Part shown: positions 8,045 through 16,916 of the stretch, piece by piece
Layout: every line of letters begins with the position of its first letter
Position numbering within the stretch: the stretch's first letter is position 1
Assembly (NCBI RefSeq): GCF_000328525.1
Contig: NC_019964.1
Location: 124,001-188,000 of the forward strand
Origin: Halovivax ruber XH-70
Lineage (GTDB): Archaea > Halobacteriota > Halobacteria > Halobacteriales > Natrialbaceae
DNA: 64,000 bases
Reading direction: 5' to 3'
The notes under the pieces: generated by a model
The model's database searches: none
Told to the model about the DNA's origin: nothing
Seen by the model: the letters and a program-made list of their open reading frames with translations, nothing else
Made by a program: the position numbers and the translations under genes

Positions 8045-11000
8045 GTGAGTCAGGGACCACGACTGGGTGATCGCGACCAGGAGGCAGTGTTCGAGACGTT
8101 ACTCGAGCGTGCCGACGCCTATACGGAGGCGTGGGACCCACGGACGCCCGATGCCGGCCGGGCACTGGTGCGGATCTTCTCGCAGTTCGAGGCGGATCTC
8201 CGGACCAGGCTGGCAGAGGTACCCGAGAAACACCGACTCGCGTTCCTCGACGCACTCGATTTCGACCGGCGGCCGCCCCAGGCCGCACGCGTCCCCCTCA
8301 CGTTTCGGGTATCGACCGATCTGGATCGGAACGTGGCGATTCCGGCGGGGACGCAGGCGGTCGCCGAGACGGGATCGGGGGAGCCGCAGGTGTTCGAACT
8401 GCCACAGGAGGGCGGCTTCGAGGCGACCGGCGCGAGGCTCGCCGACCTCGTCGCCGTCGACCCCTCGACGGATCGGATCGTCGCACACGACGAACTCGTC
8501 GACGGTGACGGGCCCGTTACGCTCTTCGACGGTGAAAATCGGCAGGCGCACGTCCTCTATCTCGGGAGCGACGCTGCGCTCACGCTCGATGCGGGCTCGT
8601 CGTTCACCCTCTCGCTGACGGCCGTGGACGACGCCGATCGGGTGTTCGACGCAGTCGAGTGGGAGTACTACGGCGTCGATCCCGACGGCGACGAGGGCTG
8701 GCACCCGCTCACCGAGTCCACGGAGGGCGAGTGGGCCGACGAGGACGTCGGTGTCGAACGCTTACAGGAGCGACTCCAGTCTCGATCGGCGACGAGTGAC
8801 CGGTTCGAGGCGACCGACAGCCGCCACGCCGCTCGGACCTTTCGGTTGCCGGGGTCGACCGTCGAGCACACCGTCGCCGGAACCACGAGTCGGTGGATTC
8901 GCTGTCGCCGGCGTGAGGCGTCGCGATCGCTCTCGGCGACGATTCGATCGCTTGCGATCCACGTTGGCTGTCCCGACGGGCGCGAACCGGATCAGTTGCT
9001 GTCGAACGACGTGCCGCTGTCGCCGGCGGAGACGCTTCGGCCGTTCGGACGGATGCCCCATCCGCCGGCGACGTTCTACGTCTCGTGTGAAGAAGCGTTC
9101 ACGAAACCCGGCGGTGTCGTCGAACTCGAGTTCGTCCCACCGTCAGCTGGTGACGACGCTACGTCGGCGACCGATGTGACCGAAGCCGACAACGACACCG
9201 GGCTGGTAGCCGGCGGTGTCGTCGTCGGACCGCCACACCTCTCCTGGGAGTACTGGAACGGCGACGGCTGGACGCGACTCACGTCGGTGACCGACGAGAC
9301 GGACGCGCTGACGACGGGCGGACGCGTCAGTTTCGACGTGCCCGACGATATCGAGCCGACGACCGTCTCGGGCCACGAGAACGTCTGGATACGTAGCCGG
9401 CTCGTCAGCGGTTCGTACGGCCACCCGCAGTTCGACGTCACCGACGACGGCGAGCGCGGACGGCGTGTTTCCGACGCGGACGAGCCGGTCTTCGAGGAAC
9501 TGGTGGTCCACTACGACCGCGGCGAGCGCCCGTTCGAGGCGGTGTTTCGACACAACAACGCCTCGTACAGCGAGGACCTCGCGTCCCGCGACGACTCGTT
9601 CGCCGCCTTCCGTGATCTGGCCGACGAGACGCAGACGGTCTACGTCGGCTTCGACGAACCGCTGCGAGACGGCCCGCTGTCGCTGTTCGTCCCGGTCGAG
9701 GACGCGCCGTACCCGCCCTCGTTCGACACTGCCGTCCAGTGGGAGTACTGTCCCGACCCGGCCAGTGGCGAGTGGGAACCGCTCGACGTCGTCGATCGGA
9801 CCGCCGGTCTCACCGAGCGCGGGATGGTCACGTTCACGCTTCCGACGCCGACCCGGCCGCTGTCACTGTTCGGCCGGGAGCGCCACTGGATCCGCGCTCG
9901 CGTGACCAAAGACGAGTTCGACCTCGCGGCCGCGTCGATGGCGACCGCCTCGACGTCGCCGGCTTCCGACGAGGTAACGGCGACATTGGATCGGACGGCA
10001 CCGCCGCCCGTTCTCGACGGCCTCTACAGCAACACGGGGTGGGCCTACAACACGACGACGATCGAAGACGAAATTCTCGGTTCGAGCGACGGCTCGCACG
10101 AGCAGTCCTTCGGGTGCTCGCACGCGCCGCTGATCGACGTCGACGTGTGGGTGGACGAACGCGCGACGCTTTCGGCCGGAGAGCGCCGGCGGTTGCGCGA
10201 GACACGCCCAGCCGACGTCGATCCCGAGTACGACGCACGGGGAGAGTGCAGCGCGTTCTGGGTTCGCTGGCAGGCCGTCGAGGACTTCCTCGATTCGGGG
10301 CCGATGGACCGTCACTACGTCCCCAATCGAACGCTCGGCGTGATCCAGTTTGGCGACGGTGACGCCGGTGCGATCCCGCCGAGTGGCACCGACAACGTCC
10401 GGGCGACGTTCACCACTGGCGGTGGCCGGGACGGGACCGTCGAGGCTGGTGCGGTGACGACGCTCAACAGTTCGATCGCCCTCGTCGAATCGGTCACGAA
10501 TCCGATGGCGGCCGACGGTGGCGCCGACACCGAGTCGACGGCGACGCTCGTCTCCCGGGCGACGAACCGCCTCAAACATCGCGGGCGCGCCGTCACGCCG
10601 AGCGATTACGAGCAGGTGGCGATGGCGACGTTCCCGGAGCTCGCGGTCGTCTCGTGTGATCCGTCGCTCGATCGCCGGGCGGGCGAGTCCCGGGTGACGG
10701 TCCTGATCGTCCCGCAGACCGAGCGGGAGAAGCCGGTCCCCTCCGTCGCACTCAAACACCGCGTTCGCGAGGCACTCTACGACCGAGCGCCGGCGTCTGT
10801 CGCGGCTGACGACGGGGCCGATATCGTCGTTCGTGGACCGGGCTACTGCGAGGTGTCGGTCGAGGCGACGGTCCGGGCGACGGGCGTCAAGAGCGTCTCA
10901 CAGCTCAAGCGAACGATCTCGTCACGACTCGACGCCTACCTGCACCCGCTGTCGGGCAACGACGGCCAGGGATGGCCGTTCGGCGAGTTACCGGAGCCAC

Positions 11001-11188
11001 AGGTACTCGCCGACATCGTGGCCGACGTGGACGCTGTCGCGGACGTCCTCGCGTTCGACGTGACGCTCTCCGGGCCCGGCGACAGTCGGACCCTCTCGCG
11101 GCACGACGAGCACCGCCCGCTTCCCCGGGATACGCTTCCGTGCAGTGGGTCCCACGACCTGACGGTCACGATGGAGGTGGACCGATGA
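8045..11188 (+). CDS. large baseplate J-like wedge protein (Afp11-type)
   Basis: 1047 residues, starting at GTG 8045. It begins with an alpha-helical wedge-type segment (LLERADAYTEAWDP; HRLAFLDALDFDRRPPQAAR) and continues through several beta-sandwich modules with repeated WEYW and WIRxR phrases. The C-terminal ~300 residues are the conserved Baseplate_J core (FGDGDAGAIPPSG; NRLKHRGRAVTPSDYEQVAM; LDAYLHPLSG). gpJ/gp6 proteins form the wedge ring that links hub to sheath initiator. This length is usual for the Afp11/Pvc11 type with inserted carbohydrate-binding-like modules. Its TGA overlaps the ATG of a small ORF (11185). Confidence 0.85.
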   Translation: MSQGPRLGDRDQEAVFETLLERADAYTEAWDPRTPDAGRALVRIFSQFEADLRTRLAEVPEKHRLAFLDALDFDRRPPQAARVPLTFRVSTDLDRNVAIPAGTQAVAETGSGEPQVFELPQEGGFEATGARLADLVAVDPSTDRIVAHDELVDGDGPVTLFDGENRQAHVLYLGSDAALTLDAGSSFTLSLTAVDDADRVFDAVEWEYYGVDPDGDEGWHPLTESTEGEWADEDVGVERLQERLQSRSATSDRFEATDSRHAARTFRLPGSTVEHTVAGTTSRWIRCRRREASRSLSATIRSLAIHVGCPDGREPDQLLSNDVPLSPAETLRPFGRMPHPPATFYVSCEEAFTKPGGVVELEFVPPSAGDDATSATDVTEADNDTGLVAGGVVVGPPHLSWEYWNGDGWTRLTSVTDETDALTTGGRVSFDVPDDIEPTTVSGHENVWIRSRLVSGSYGHPQFDVTDDGERGRRVSDADEPVFEELVVHYDRGERPFEAVFRHNNASYSEDLASRDDSFAAFRDLADETQTVYVGFDEPLRDGPLSLFVPVEDAPYPPSFDTAVQWEYCPDPASGEWEPLDVVDRTAGLTERGMVTFTLPTPTRPLSLFGRERHWIRARVTKDEFDLAAASMATASTSPASDEVTATLDRTAPPPVLDGLYSNTGWAYNTTTIEDEILGSSDGSHEQSFGCSHAPLIDVDVWVDERATLSAGERRRLRETRPADVDPEYDARGECSAFWVRWQAVEDFLDSGPMDRHYVPNRTLGVIQFGDGDAGAIPPSGTDNVRATFTTGGGRDGTVEAGAVTTLNSSIALVESVTNPMAADGGADTESTATLVSRATNRLKHRGRAVTPSDYEQVAMATFPELAVVSCDPSLDRRAGESRVTVLIVPQTEREKPVPSVALKHRVREALYDRAPASVAADDGADIVVRGPGYCEVSVEATVRATGVKSVSQLKRTISSRLDAYLHPLSGNDGQGWPFGELPEPQVLADIVADVDAVADVLAFDVTLSGPGDSRTLSRHDEHRPLPRDTLPCSGSHDLTVTMEVDR

Positions 11189-11376
11189 GCGACCGCTCGC
11201 TCGCTCACCGAGGGCGACGACTGTCGGCGTCGGTGGCCGATGACGTGCCGTCAGTACCGATTGCCACCGGCGTGCCGTCGGTGTCGATAGTCGCCGACGT
11301 ATCGGCGTGTTGTCGACACCCGCCGGCACCGCACCGTACGAGTGCCGACACGGAGGTGGCAGTCACATGGGGATAG
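11185..11376 (+). CDS. 63-residue small protein overlapping both gpJ-type genes
   Basis: This ORF starts at an ATG that shares bases with the TGA of the upstream gene (ATGA) and stops 10 bp inside the downstream gene (ATG 11367), so all three genes are chained by overlaps. The product is short and polar at the start, has a near-repeat (DDVPSVPIATGVPSVSIV) and contains a Cys-Cys pair (VSACCRHPP). No family recognised. It may be a real small component, or merely a bridge that keeps ribosomes moving from one wedge gene to the next. Without it there would be a 178-bp gap in an otherwise gapless operon, which is why I list it. Confidence 0.4.
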   Translation: MSDRSLAHRGRRLSASVADDVPSVPIATGVPSVSIVADVSACCRHPPAPHRTSADTEVAVTWG

Positions 11377-13325
11377 ACGTGCCGACGCTCGACGATCAAA
11401 CGTACGAGGACTTACTCGAGCAGGCGAAGAAACTGATCCCCGCGTACGAAGCGGAGTGGACGGATTTCAACCCGCACGATCCGGGGATCACGATCCTCGA
11501 AGTGCTCGCGTGGGTGACGGAGACTCACAGCTATCAGCTCGACCAGGTGACCGATGCCCACCGGGAGAAGTACCTTCGGCTCCTCGGGCACGAACGCCGA
11601 CCGCAGACGGCTGCATCCGCGCCGTTGTCGATCGACCCGCCGGATTCGACTGTCGGGACGCGAATTCCGGCGGAAACCGGTCTCGCCGTCGCGGACGGCG
11701 CCGACGAGAGCTATCGGTTCGAGACCGACCACGACGTCGTGCTCTCGGGGGCCGAGATCGATCGCGTCGCCACCGTCGACGGCACGGGCGAGACGGACCA
11801 CACCGAAGCGAATCGAACGAGTGGCATGTTCTATCGACCGTTCGGTGACGACATCTGCGCCGACGCCGCGCTGTTCCTCGGCTTCGACGGCGACCCGTTC
11901 GCTGGCACGGACGCGCTCACGCTCGTCGTCGACTATCACGACGACGACCTCCCGGATCCAGCCCCGGGCGACGCCCTCGCCGACGAGCCGTCCGTCTCGC
12001 CGACGGTCGAGATCTCGTGGGCGTACCGTGGTCCCGAGATGGACTCGTGGGAATCCCTGTCGATCGCCGTCGACGAGACCACCGCGATGTACGACGGTGG
12101 GGTGATCGAACTCACCCGCCCGACGGCGTCGCAACCAGCGTCGGGACGGGACCACGCACTCACCGACGCGTCGGACGACCGCGGCTGGCTCCGCTGTCGC
12201 GTCGAGACGCCGGGATACGAGTTTCCGCCACAGCTAGACGGTGTGCGAACGAACGTCGTCACCGCGAGCCACCGGGCGCGCGTCGCGGACGAACCGCTCC
12301 GACCGGTGACGGTTCCCGGCTCCGGTGGCACCGAGGAGACCCTCGGGCTCGACGGACAGACCTACGCGTTCCCCGACGAGAACCTGTTCGCCGCGACGGT
12401 CAGCGTCGATGGCGAGCGATTCACCGAGGTTTCCGACTTCGACGCCTCTGGCCCCGACGATCCACACTACGTCCTCGACCGATCCCGCGGTCGCGTGACG
12501 TTCGGTGACGGGCGTTCCGGACGGGTTCCCCCGGCGAACGCGACGATCTCGGCGTCGTACGTCTACGGCGGCGGCGAGGCGGGGAACGTGTCGCCGGGTG
12601 CGGTCTGGCGCTTCGCCGACCCGATGCCCGCCGCGCTCTCCGGGACGTCGCTCGCCACTGCCGAGGGTGACGTCTCCCCACTTTCCGGGGCCACGGGCGG
12701 GACGGACGCCGAGTCGATCGAAGCGGCCATGCGCCGGGCGCGGCGTGATCTCAGACGCCCCTATCGCGCCGTTACGGCCGACGACGTTCGCTCGGTGGCC
12801 GCGCGGACGCCCGGCTTGCGAATCGCCCGGACGGCCGTACTCGTCGGCGATCCGATCACCGTCGTCGTCGTTCCGTACGCGCCGCCCGACGTGGGCCGGC
12901 CGGTTCCCAGCGACGGGTTCGTCCGGGCCGTCCAGTCACACGTCGACGAGCGGACGCTGTTGACCGACCGCGTCTCCGTTCGGGGGCCGCGCTACGTCGG
13001 CCTGGAACTGTCCGTGACGGGCCGGACGCGTCCGGGATACACGGCGCGAAATCACGAGACCGCCGTCGCGGAAGCGGTCGAATCGTACGTCCACCCGCTC
13101 ACGGGCGCCGACGGGGACGGCTGGCCGTTCGGACAGCCGTTACAGGGGACGCGTCTCGTCGAGCGACTCACCGATCTGGAGGCGATCGATCACGTCTCGG
13201 ATCTCTCGATCACCGCCCACGGAGGGACGATGGTCGACGAACACACGGTCGAGATCGGTGACGCGGCGCTGTTCGCCGTCGACTCGGTGACGGTCGACTT
13301 ACACGGGGCGGGTGGGGTGAACTGA
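11367..13325 (+). CDS. second baseplate J-like protein (Afp12-type)
   Basis: 653 residues from ATG 11367; this start gives the family N-terminus (VPTLDDQTYEDLLEQAKKLIP, shown from residue 4) with the conserved DFNPHDPGITILEVLAWVTE phrase that opens gpJ-like wedge proteins of eCIS. The C-terminal half repeats the core elements of the first wedge gene (FGDGRSGRVPP; RRPYRAVTADDVRSVAARTPG; ESYVHPLTG), so the two are distant paralogues. Two gpJ-type proteins in series are typical of eCIS (Afp11 plus Afp12). It is followed after 1 bp by the tail-protein-I-like gene. Confidence 0.85.
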   Translation: MGIDVPTLDDQTYEDLLEQAKKLIPAYEAEWTDFNPHDPGITILEVLAWVTETHSYQLDQVTDAHREKYLRLLGHERRPQTAASAPLSIDPPDSTVGTRIPAETGLAVADGADESYRFETDHDVVLSGAEIDRVATVDGTGETDHTEANRTSGMFYRPFGDDICADAALFLGFDGDPFAGTDALTLVVDYHDDDLPDPAPGDALADEPSVSPTVEISWAYRGPEMDSWESLSIAVDETTAMYDGGVIELTRPTASQPASGRDHALTDASDDRGWLRCRVETPGYEFPPQLDGVRTNVVTASHRARVADEPLRPVTVPGSGGTEETLGLDGQTYAFPDENLFAATVSVDGERFTEVSDFDASGPDDPHYVLDRSRGRVTFGDGRSGRVPPANATISASYVYGGGEAGNVSPGAVWRFADPMPAALSGTSLATAEGDVSPLSGATGGTDAESIEAAMRRARRDLRRPYRAVTADDVRSVAARTPGLRIARTAVLVGDPITVVVVPYAPPDVGRPVPSDGFVRAVQSHVDERTLLTDRVSVRGPRYVGLELSVTGRTRPGYTARNHETAVAEAVESYVHPLTGADGDGWPFGQPLQGTRLVERLTDLEAIDHVSDLSITAHGGTMVDEHTVEIGDAALFAVDSVTVDLHGAGGVN

Positions 13326-13326
13326 G

Positions 13327-15516
13327 ATGGAGTACTCGTACTCGACGGCGACGAGTGAGGCCGACTGGAACGAGTGGGTGAAACGCAACGCCGCCGTCGT
13401 CGACGGCGGCCTGTCGATCGCGCGAACGACCTCGATCCGCGAGGCTGATCTCGGCGTGTCGGTCGTCGATCACGCTGTCGATCCGACCGGCGTCCTCTAC
13501 ACCGTCCACGACTCGGGGGCGCTGTATCGCTACGATCCCGCGACGGACCTGCATCAGCGACTGATAGAGGGCTCGGAGCCCTCGATCGATCGACCATGTG
13601 CGGTGTGTGCGAGCGAGAATCGCGTCTACGTTGCCGACGCCGCCGACGGCTCGATCGCCACGCTCTCGCCGCGATTGCAGCGGGAACTCGGTCAGCTTCC
13701 CTGCGAGGCGGCAGACCCACGCACACTCCGGTACGCGGACGGCGTCGTCTACGTCGTCGACGGTGACGATCGGCTCGTGACTGTCGGCGGCGAGGCAGAA
13801 CTGACCGTCGACTGGTGGCTGCAGTCGCCGATCGACCTCGCTGTCTGTGCCGGCCGGATGTACGTCCTCGACGAGACGAGTGAGGGACGGACGGTTCGTG
13901 CGTTCGACGCCGAGGAAGAGCGTCGTGAGGGGCTGTATCCCCTCTCGACTGGTGCGTTCGTCACCGAGGACGCCTCGTTCACGCCGACGGCGATCGCCGT
14001 TCCGTCAGGGAGCCTCGTCGTCGCCGGAACGTTCGACGACCGGGATGGACACGGGCTCTTCGAGTGGGACCCCGACCAAGAACGGTTCACGCTCCGTCAC
14101 GAACTCGCGCGACCGTGTGTCGACCTCGTCGGCCAGCCGACCGACGAGCACAGCCGGCGGGTCTTCTACGCGCTCCTGGGCGAGGAGCGGGCGAGTTACG
14201 CGCTCCAGGAGGTTGGCGAGTACGCTCGGCACCCGAAACGCGATCGTCACGTTGGCGTGGCGTTTCATCGTTTCGACGCCGGCAGAGATGCCGTCGAGTG
14301 GCACCGAATCGCACTCGATATCGCCCGTGCCTCGGCGAGCACGCAGGTCAGACTCCGGTACGTCGCGACCGACGAGGCGGCGATCGGCTCGTTCGACGCC
14401 GAGGGCCTCGCCACTGAGGGCCTCGATCCGAGTGCGATCGAGGCGCTCCGGGAGAGCGGCGTCGACTCGCTGTGGGCACTCGCGACGGCAGCGCCTACCG
14501 AGCTCGCCGAGCGATCCGACCGGTTCGACGTCTCGACGATCCGGTCGTGGTGTGAGGCCGCAGGCGAGACGCTCGCCGACCACGCCGACGCCCGCTGGAC
14601 GCTCGTCGAGACGATCGATCCCGAGGAGACGCTGTTGCGGGACGCGACGGGCCGGTACCTCTACGTGGCCGTCGAACTCGTCGGGACGCCGACGGCGGCA
14701 CCGCTGGTCGATTCAGTGACGGCGTACTGTCCACGACAGTCGTATCTCCGACACCTGCCCGAGGTGTACCAGGAAGACGACCGGTCGGCGACCTTCCTGG
14801 AACGGTTTCTCTCGGTCTTCGAGACCTCGTTCGTCGAGATCGAGCGCGAGATCGAGGGGTTCAGCCGGTACATGGATCCGGGCGGGGTGCCGAGCGAGTC
14901 GCTCGAGTGGCTCGAGACCTGGTTGGCCGCGGACGACTATCGATCCTGGCCGGAGAGCGCGCGACGGGAACTCCTCGCCAGGGCGCCCGAACTCTACCGG
15001 AAGCGGGGGACGAAGGCCGGCCTGCGCGCGATGCTCGAACTCTATCTCTCTCACACCACCGACGAGGAGTGGTCCGGCCCCGAGCGGGCGACGGCGGAGC
15101 GATCTGACCGTTCTCGGCTGTCGGACGCGACTGGAACCGAGAGCGACGCCTCCTCACTCTCGTCGGGTCGTGACATCGACCAGCGACTGTTCTTCCTCGA
15201 ACCGGGTGACTTAGACTGCATCGAGAACGAGGCAGCGAAAGCTCAGTTCGCATCCCTGTTGCCAGGGCCGCGGTCGTTCGCACTCTGTTGTGGCCCGTTC
15301 GACTCGGCGGAACAACGGGAGGCCGTCGAACACATCGTCGAGACGGAGACACCGGCCCACGTCACCGCGCAGGTCCTCCCCATCGAAGACGAGTTCACGC
15401 TCGGCGTCGACACGTTCCTCGGCGTCAACAGCGCGCTCCGGCCGCGGGCATTCGCCATGGGCGAGGCCGCACTCGGCGAGGACACCGTCCTCGGTCCGGG
15501 GCGGACGACCGAGTGA
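13327..15516 (+). CDS. tail protein I-like (TIGR02242-type) subunit with N-terminal beta-propeller
   Basis: 729 residues. Residues ~40-330 carry repeated short units (GVLYTVHDSGALYRYDP; RVYVADAADGSIATL; GVVYVVDGDDRL) like an NHL or WD-type beta-propeller. Residues ~366-420 look like a helix-hairpin-helix insertion (IEALRESGVDSLWALA; TELAERSDRFDVSTI). Residues ~480-640 hold the phage-tail domain (SYLRHLPEVYQEDD; FLERFLSVFE; YRKRGTKAGLRAMLELYL), which places the protein at the outer baseplate where tail fibres attach. The propeller could bind a receptor or another subunit. It is the last gene of the cluster; the next gene is convergent at 15594. No separate fibre gene is visible. Confidence 0.78.
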   Translation: MEYSYSTATSEADWNEWVKRNAAVVDGGLSIARTTSIREADLGVSVVDHAVDPTGVLYTVHDSGALYRYDPATDLHQRLIEGSEPSIDRPCAVCASENRVYVADAADGSIATLSPRLQRELGQLPCEAADPRTLRYADGVVYVVDGDDRLVTVGGEAELTVDWWLQSPIDLAVCAGRMYVLDETSEGRTVRAFDAEEERREGLYPLSTGAFVTEDASFTPTAIAVPSGSLVVAGTFDDRDGHGLFEWDPDQERFTLRHELARPCVDLVGQPTDEHSRRVFYALLGEERASYALQEVGEYARHPKRDRHVGVAFHRFDAGRDAVEWHRIALDIARASASTQVRLRYVATDEAAIGSFDAEGLATEGLDPSAIEALRESGVDSLWALATAAPTELAERSDRFDVSTIRSWCEAAGETLADHADARWTLVETIDPEETLLRDATGRYLYVAVELVGTPTAAPLVDSVTAYCPRQSYLRHLPEVYQEDDRSATFLERFLSVFETSFVEIEREIEGFSRYMDPGGVPSESLEWLETWLAADDYRSWPESARRELLARAPELYRKRGTKAGLRAMLELYLSHTTDEEWSGPERATAERSDRSRLSDATGTESDASSLSSGRDIDQRLFFLEPGDLDCIENEAAKAQFASLLPGPRSFALCCGPFDSAEQREAVEHIVETETPAHVTAQVLPIEDEFTLGVDTFLGVNSALRPRAFAMGEAALGEDTVLGPGRTTE

Positions 15517-15593
15517 CGAGAAATCGGCCAGCCGGCGATGTGACTCGCGGATTCGATCGAACCAGTCCGGTACCAGCGTTCGGCCGCTCGTGA

Positions 15594-16253
15594 TTATTCG
15601 AACACGTTCCACCCGCTCGGCGCCGATCCGAGCCCGCGGACCCGACACTCTCGCGTCCCATCGTCGCGTTCCCTGAGCTCGACGACGCCGTCGAACTGTC
15701 CGCGGATCGTGTTGACGGTCGTCGCGTCGTGTGTGTCGTCGGTGAGCGTGTAGACCCCGAGCCCGTCCGTTTCGCTCACTCGGTTCGTAAACACGTGGAG
15801 GAATCTGAAGACGGTCGACTCGTCGACGTACTGCAACAGTGTCGAGATGGAGACCAGGCCGTACCGAATGTCGGAGACGCCGCGGCTGTGAAACCGTTTG
15901 GACAGTTTGGCTGTTCCGATGCTGATTCCGGTGAGATCGCCCGGGGAGGAGGCCGACTCCGTCATGGCTTCGATCACCGACCCGCCGCCGGTGCCTGAGC
16001 AGTCGATGACGCCGATCCGGTCCCGGTTCATCGCGTCGATGTGTCGGTCGAGGTCCTCGAACACCCGGCGTGCGCTGTTTGTCGTGATACAGAGGATCCC
16101 TTCGTCGACGTCGTAGCCGGCCGCGACTAACTGCAGTGCGACGTGACGCTTCCCGGAATGCGACGAGCCGATGACGGCGACGTTCGTCCCGGGACGGAGT
16201 TCGTCGATCGTGTCGTCGGGCAAGATGCCGCCGATTTCGTAGCTGTCAGTCAT
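15594..16253 (-). CDS. KaiC-like / HTR-like ATPase (DUF7504-type)
   Basis: 219 residues. The start contains a P-loop-like motif (VIGSSHSGKRHVALQLVAAG) after a short lead, and the rest keeps a RecA/KaiC rhythm (GILCITTNSARRVFEDL; RIGVIDCSG; LLQYVDESTVFRFLHVFTNR). Such proteins are common next to haloarchaeal sensor kinases and are often called HTR-like; their partner is not established. ATG 16253 overlaps the TGA of the response-regulator gene, so the two are coupled and should act in one signalling unit. It converges with the tail cluster, 77 bp between stop codons, with no sign that it belongs to it. Confidence 0.7.
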   Translation of the reverse strand: MTDSYEIGGILPDDTIDELRPGTNVAVIGSSHSGKRHVALQLVAAGYDVDEGILCITTNSARRVFEDLDRHIDAMNRDRIGVIDCSGTGGGSVIEAMTESASSPGDLTGISIGTAKLSKRFHSRGVSDIRYGLVSISTLLQYVDESTVFRFLHVFTNRVSETDGLGVYTLTDDTHDATTVNTIRGQFDGVVELRERDDGTRECRVRGLGSAPSGWNVFE

Positions 16254-16885
16254 GCGTTCTCCTCGTTTCCGTCCCACTCGGCTCCGTCCACGTCCTCCGC
16301 GTGGGCGGACGCGTCGTCCGAGAGGTCTCGAACGGCACTGACGAAGTCGATCTCGGAGCCCATGTCCCCGAGTCCGTCGTCCACCGCCGTCTGTTTGGCG
16401 TCGATCCGGTCGAGTAGATCCTGATACTCGTCGCTGTCCGCCAGCTCCGCCTCGGACTTCTCGGCCTCTAGGGCACCTCGCCGCGCCATCAGGGAGTGGT
16501 ACTCCTGAAACTCGTCGTCGACGGACGCTCGATCGAGGAGCGTCTCGACCGTGTCGAGTAAATTGCTTCGCTCCGGTGGTTTGGTGATGTACGCGTCGAA
16601 GCCCATCTCGACGACGTCGAAATCGGGCTCGACGGCGGTGACCATCGCCACGCGACAGTCGATTCCACGGGCTCGAATCTCCTGTAAGACCTCCTCACCG
16701 GAGTGTTCCGGCATCATGCGATCTAAGAGGACGACGTCGATCGACTCGTCGATCACGTCGAGTGCTTCGGCACCGTCGTGGGCACGGACGATCTCGTAGT
16801 CGTCGGCGAGCCAGAGTTCGTAACTCTCCGCGACGGCCGGCTCGTCCTCGACGATGGCGACGACCGGGGGGTCTGTGTCGGTCAT
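16250..16885 (-). CDS. response regulator with HalX domain
   Basis: 211 residues. Residues 1-120 are a CheY-type receiver: acidic cluster E13-D14-E15, phosphoacceptor D55 in VVLLDRMMP, T83 and K102 (YITKPP). Residues ~135-190 match the HalX output domain of haloarchaeal regulators, a helical pair with ARRGALEAEKSEAELADS and YQDLLDRIDAKQTAV. No DNA-binding domain is present, so the output is presumably protein-protein contact. It lies 31 bp downstream of the histidine kinase gene and overlaps the ATPase gene, giving a kinase-regulator-ATPase order. Confidence 0.88.
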   Translation of the reverse strand: MTDTDPPVVAIVEDEPAVAESYELWLADDYEIVRAHDGAEALDVIDESIDVVLLDRMMPEHSGEEVLQEIRARGIDCRVAMVTAVEPDFDVVEMGFDAYITKPPERSNLLDTVETLLDRASVDDEFQEYHSLMARRGALEAEKSEAELADSDEYQDLLDRIDAKQTAVDDGLGDMGSEIDFVSAVRDLSDDASAHAEDVDGAEWDGNEENA

Positions 16886-16916
16886 GGGAGCACCTCACAT
16901 TGTGTGGTTGGGTGTA

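Noticed and set aside
709-15516. Provirus (myovirus) interpretation of the tail genes
   Set aside because: No capsid, portal, terminase, integrase or replication gene in the window, and the LysM plus PAAR plus two gpJ order is eCIS-like. Not fully excluded because the upstream part is unseen.
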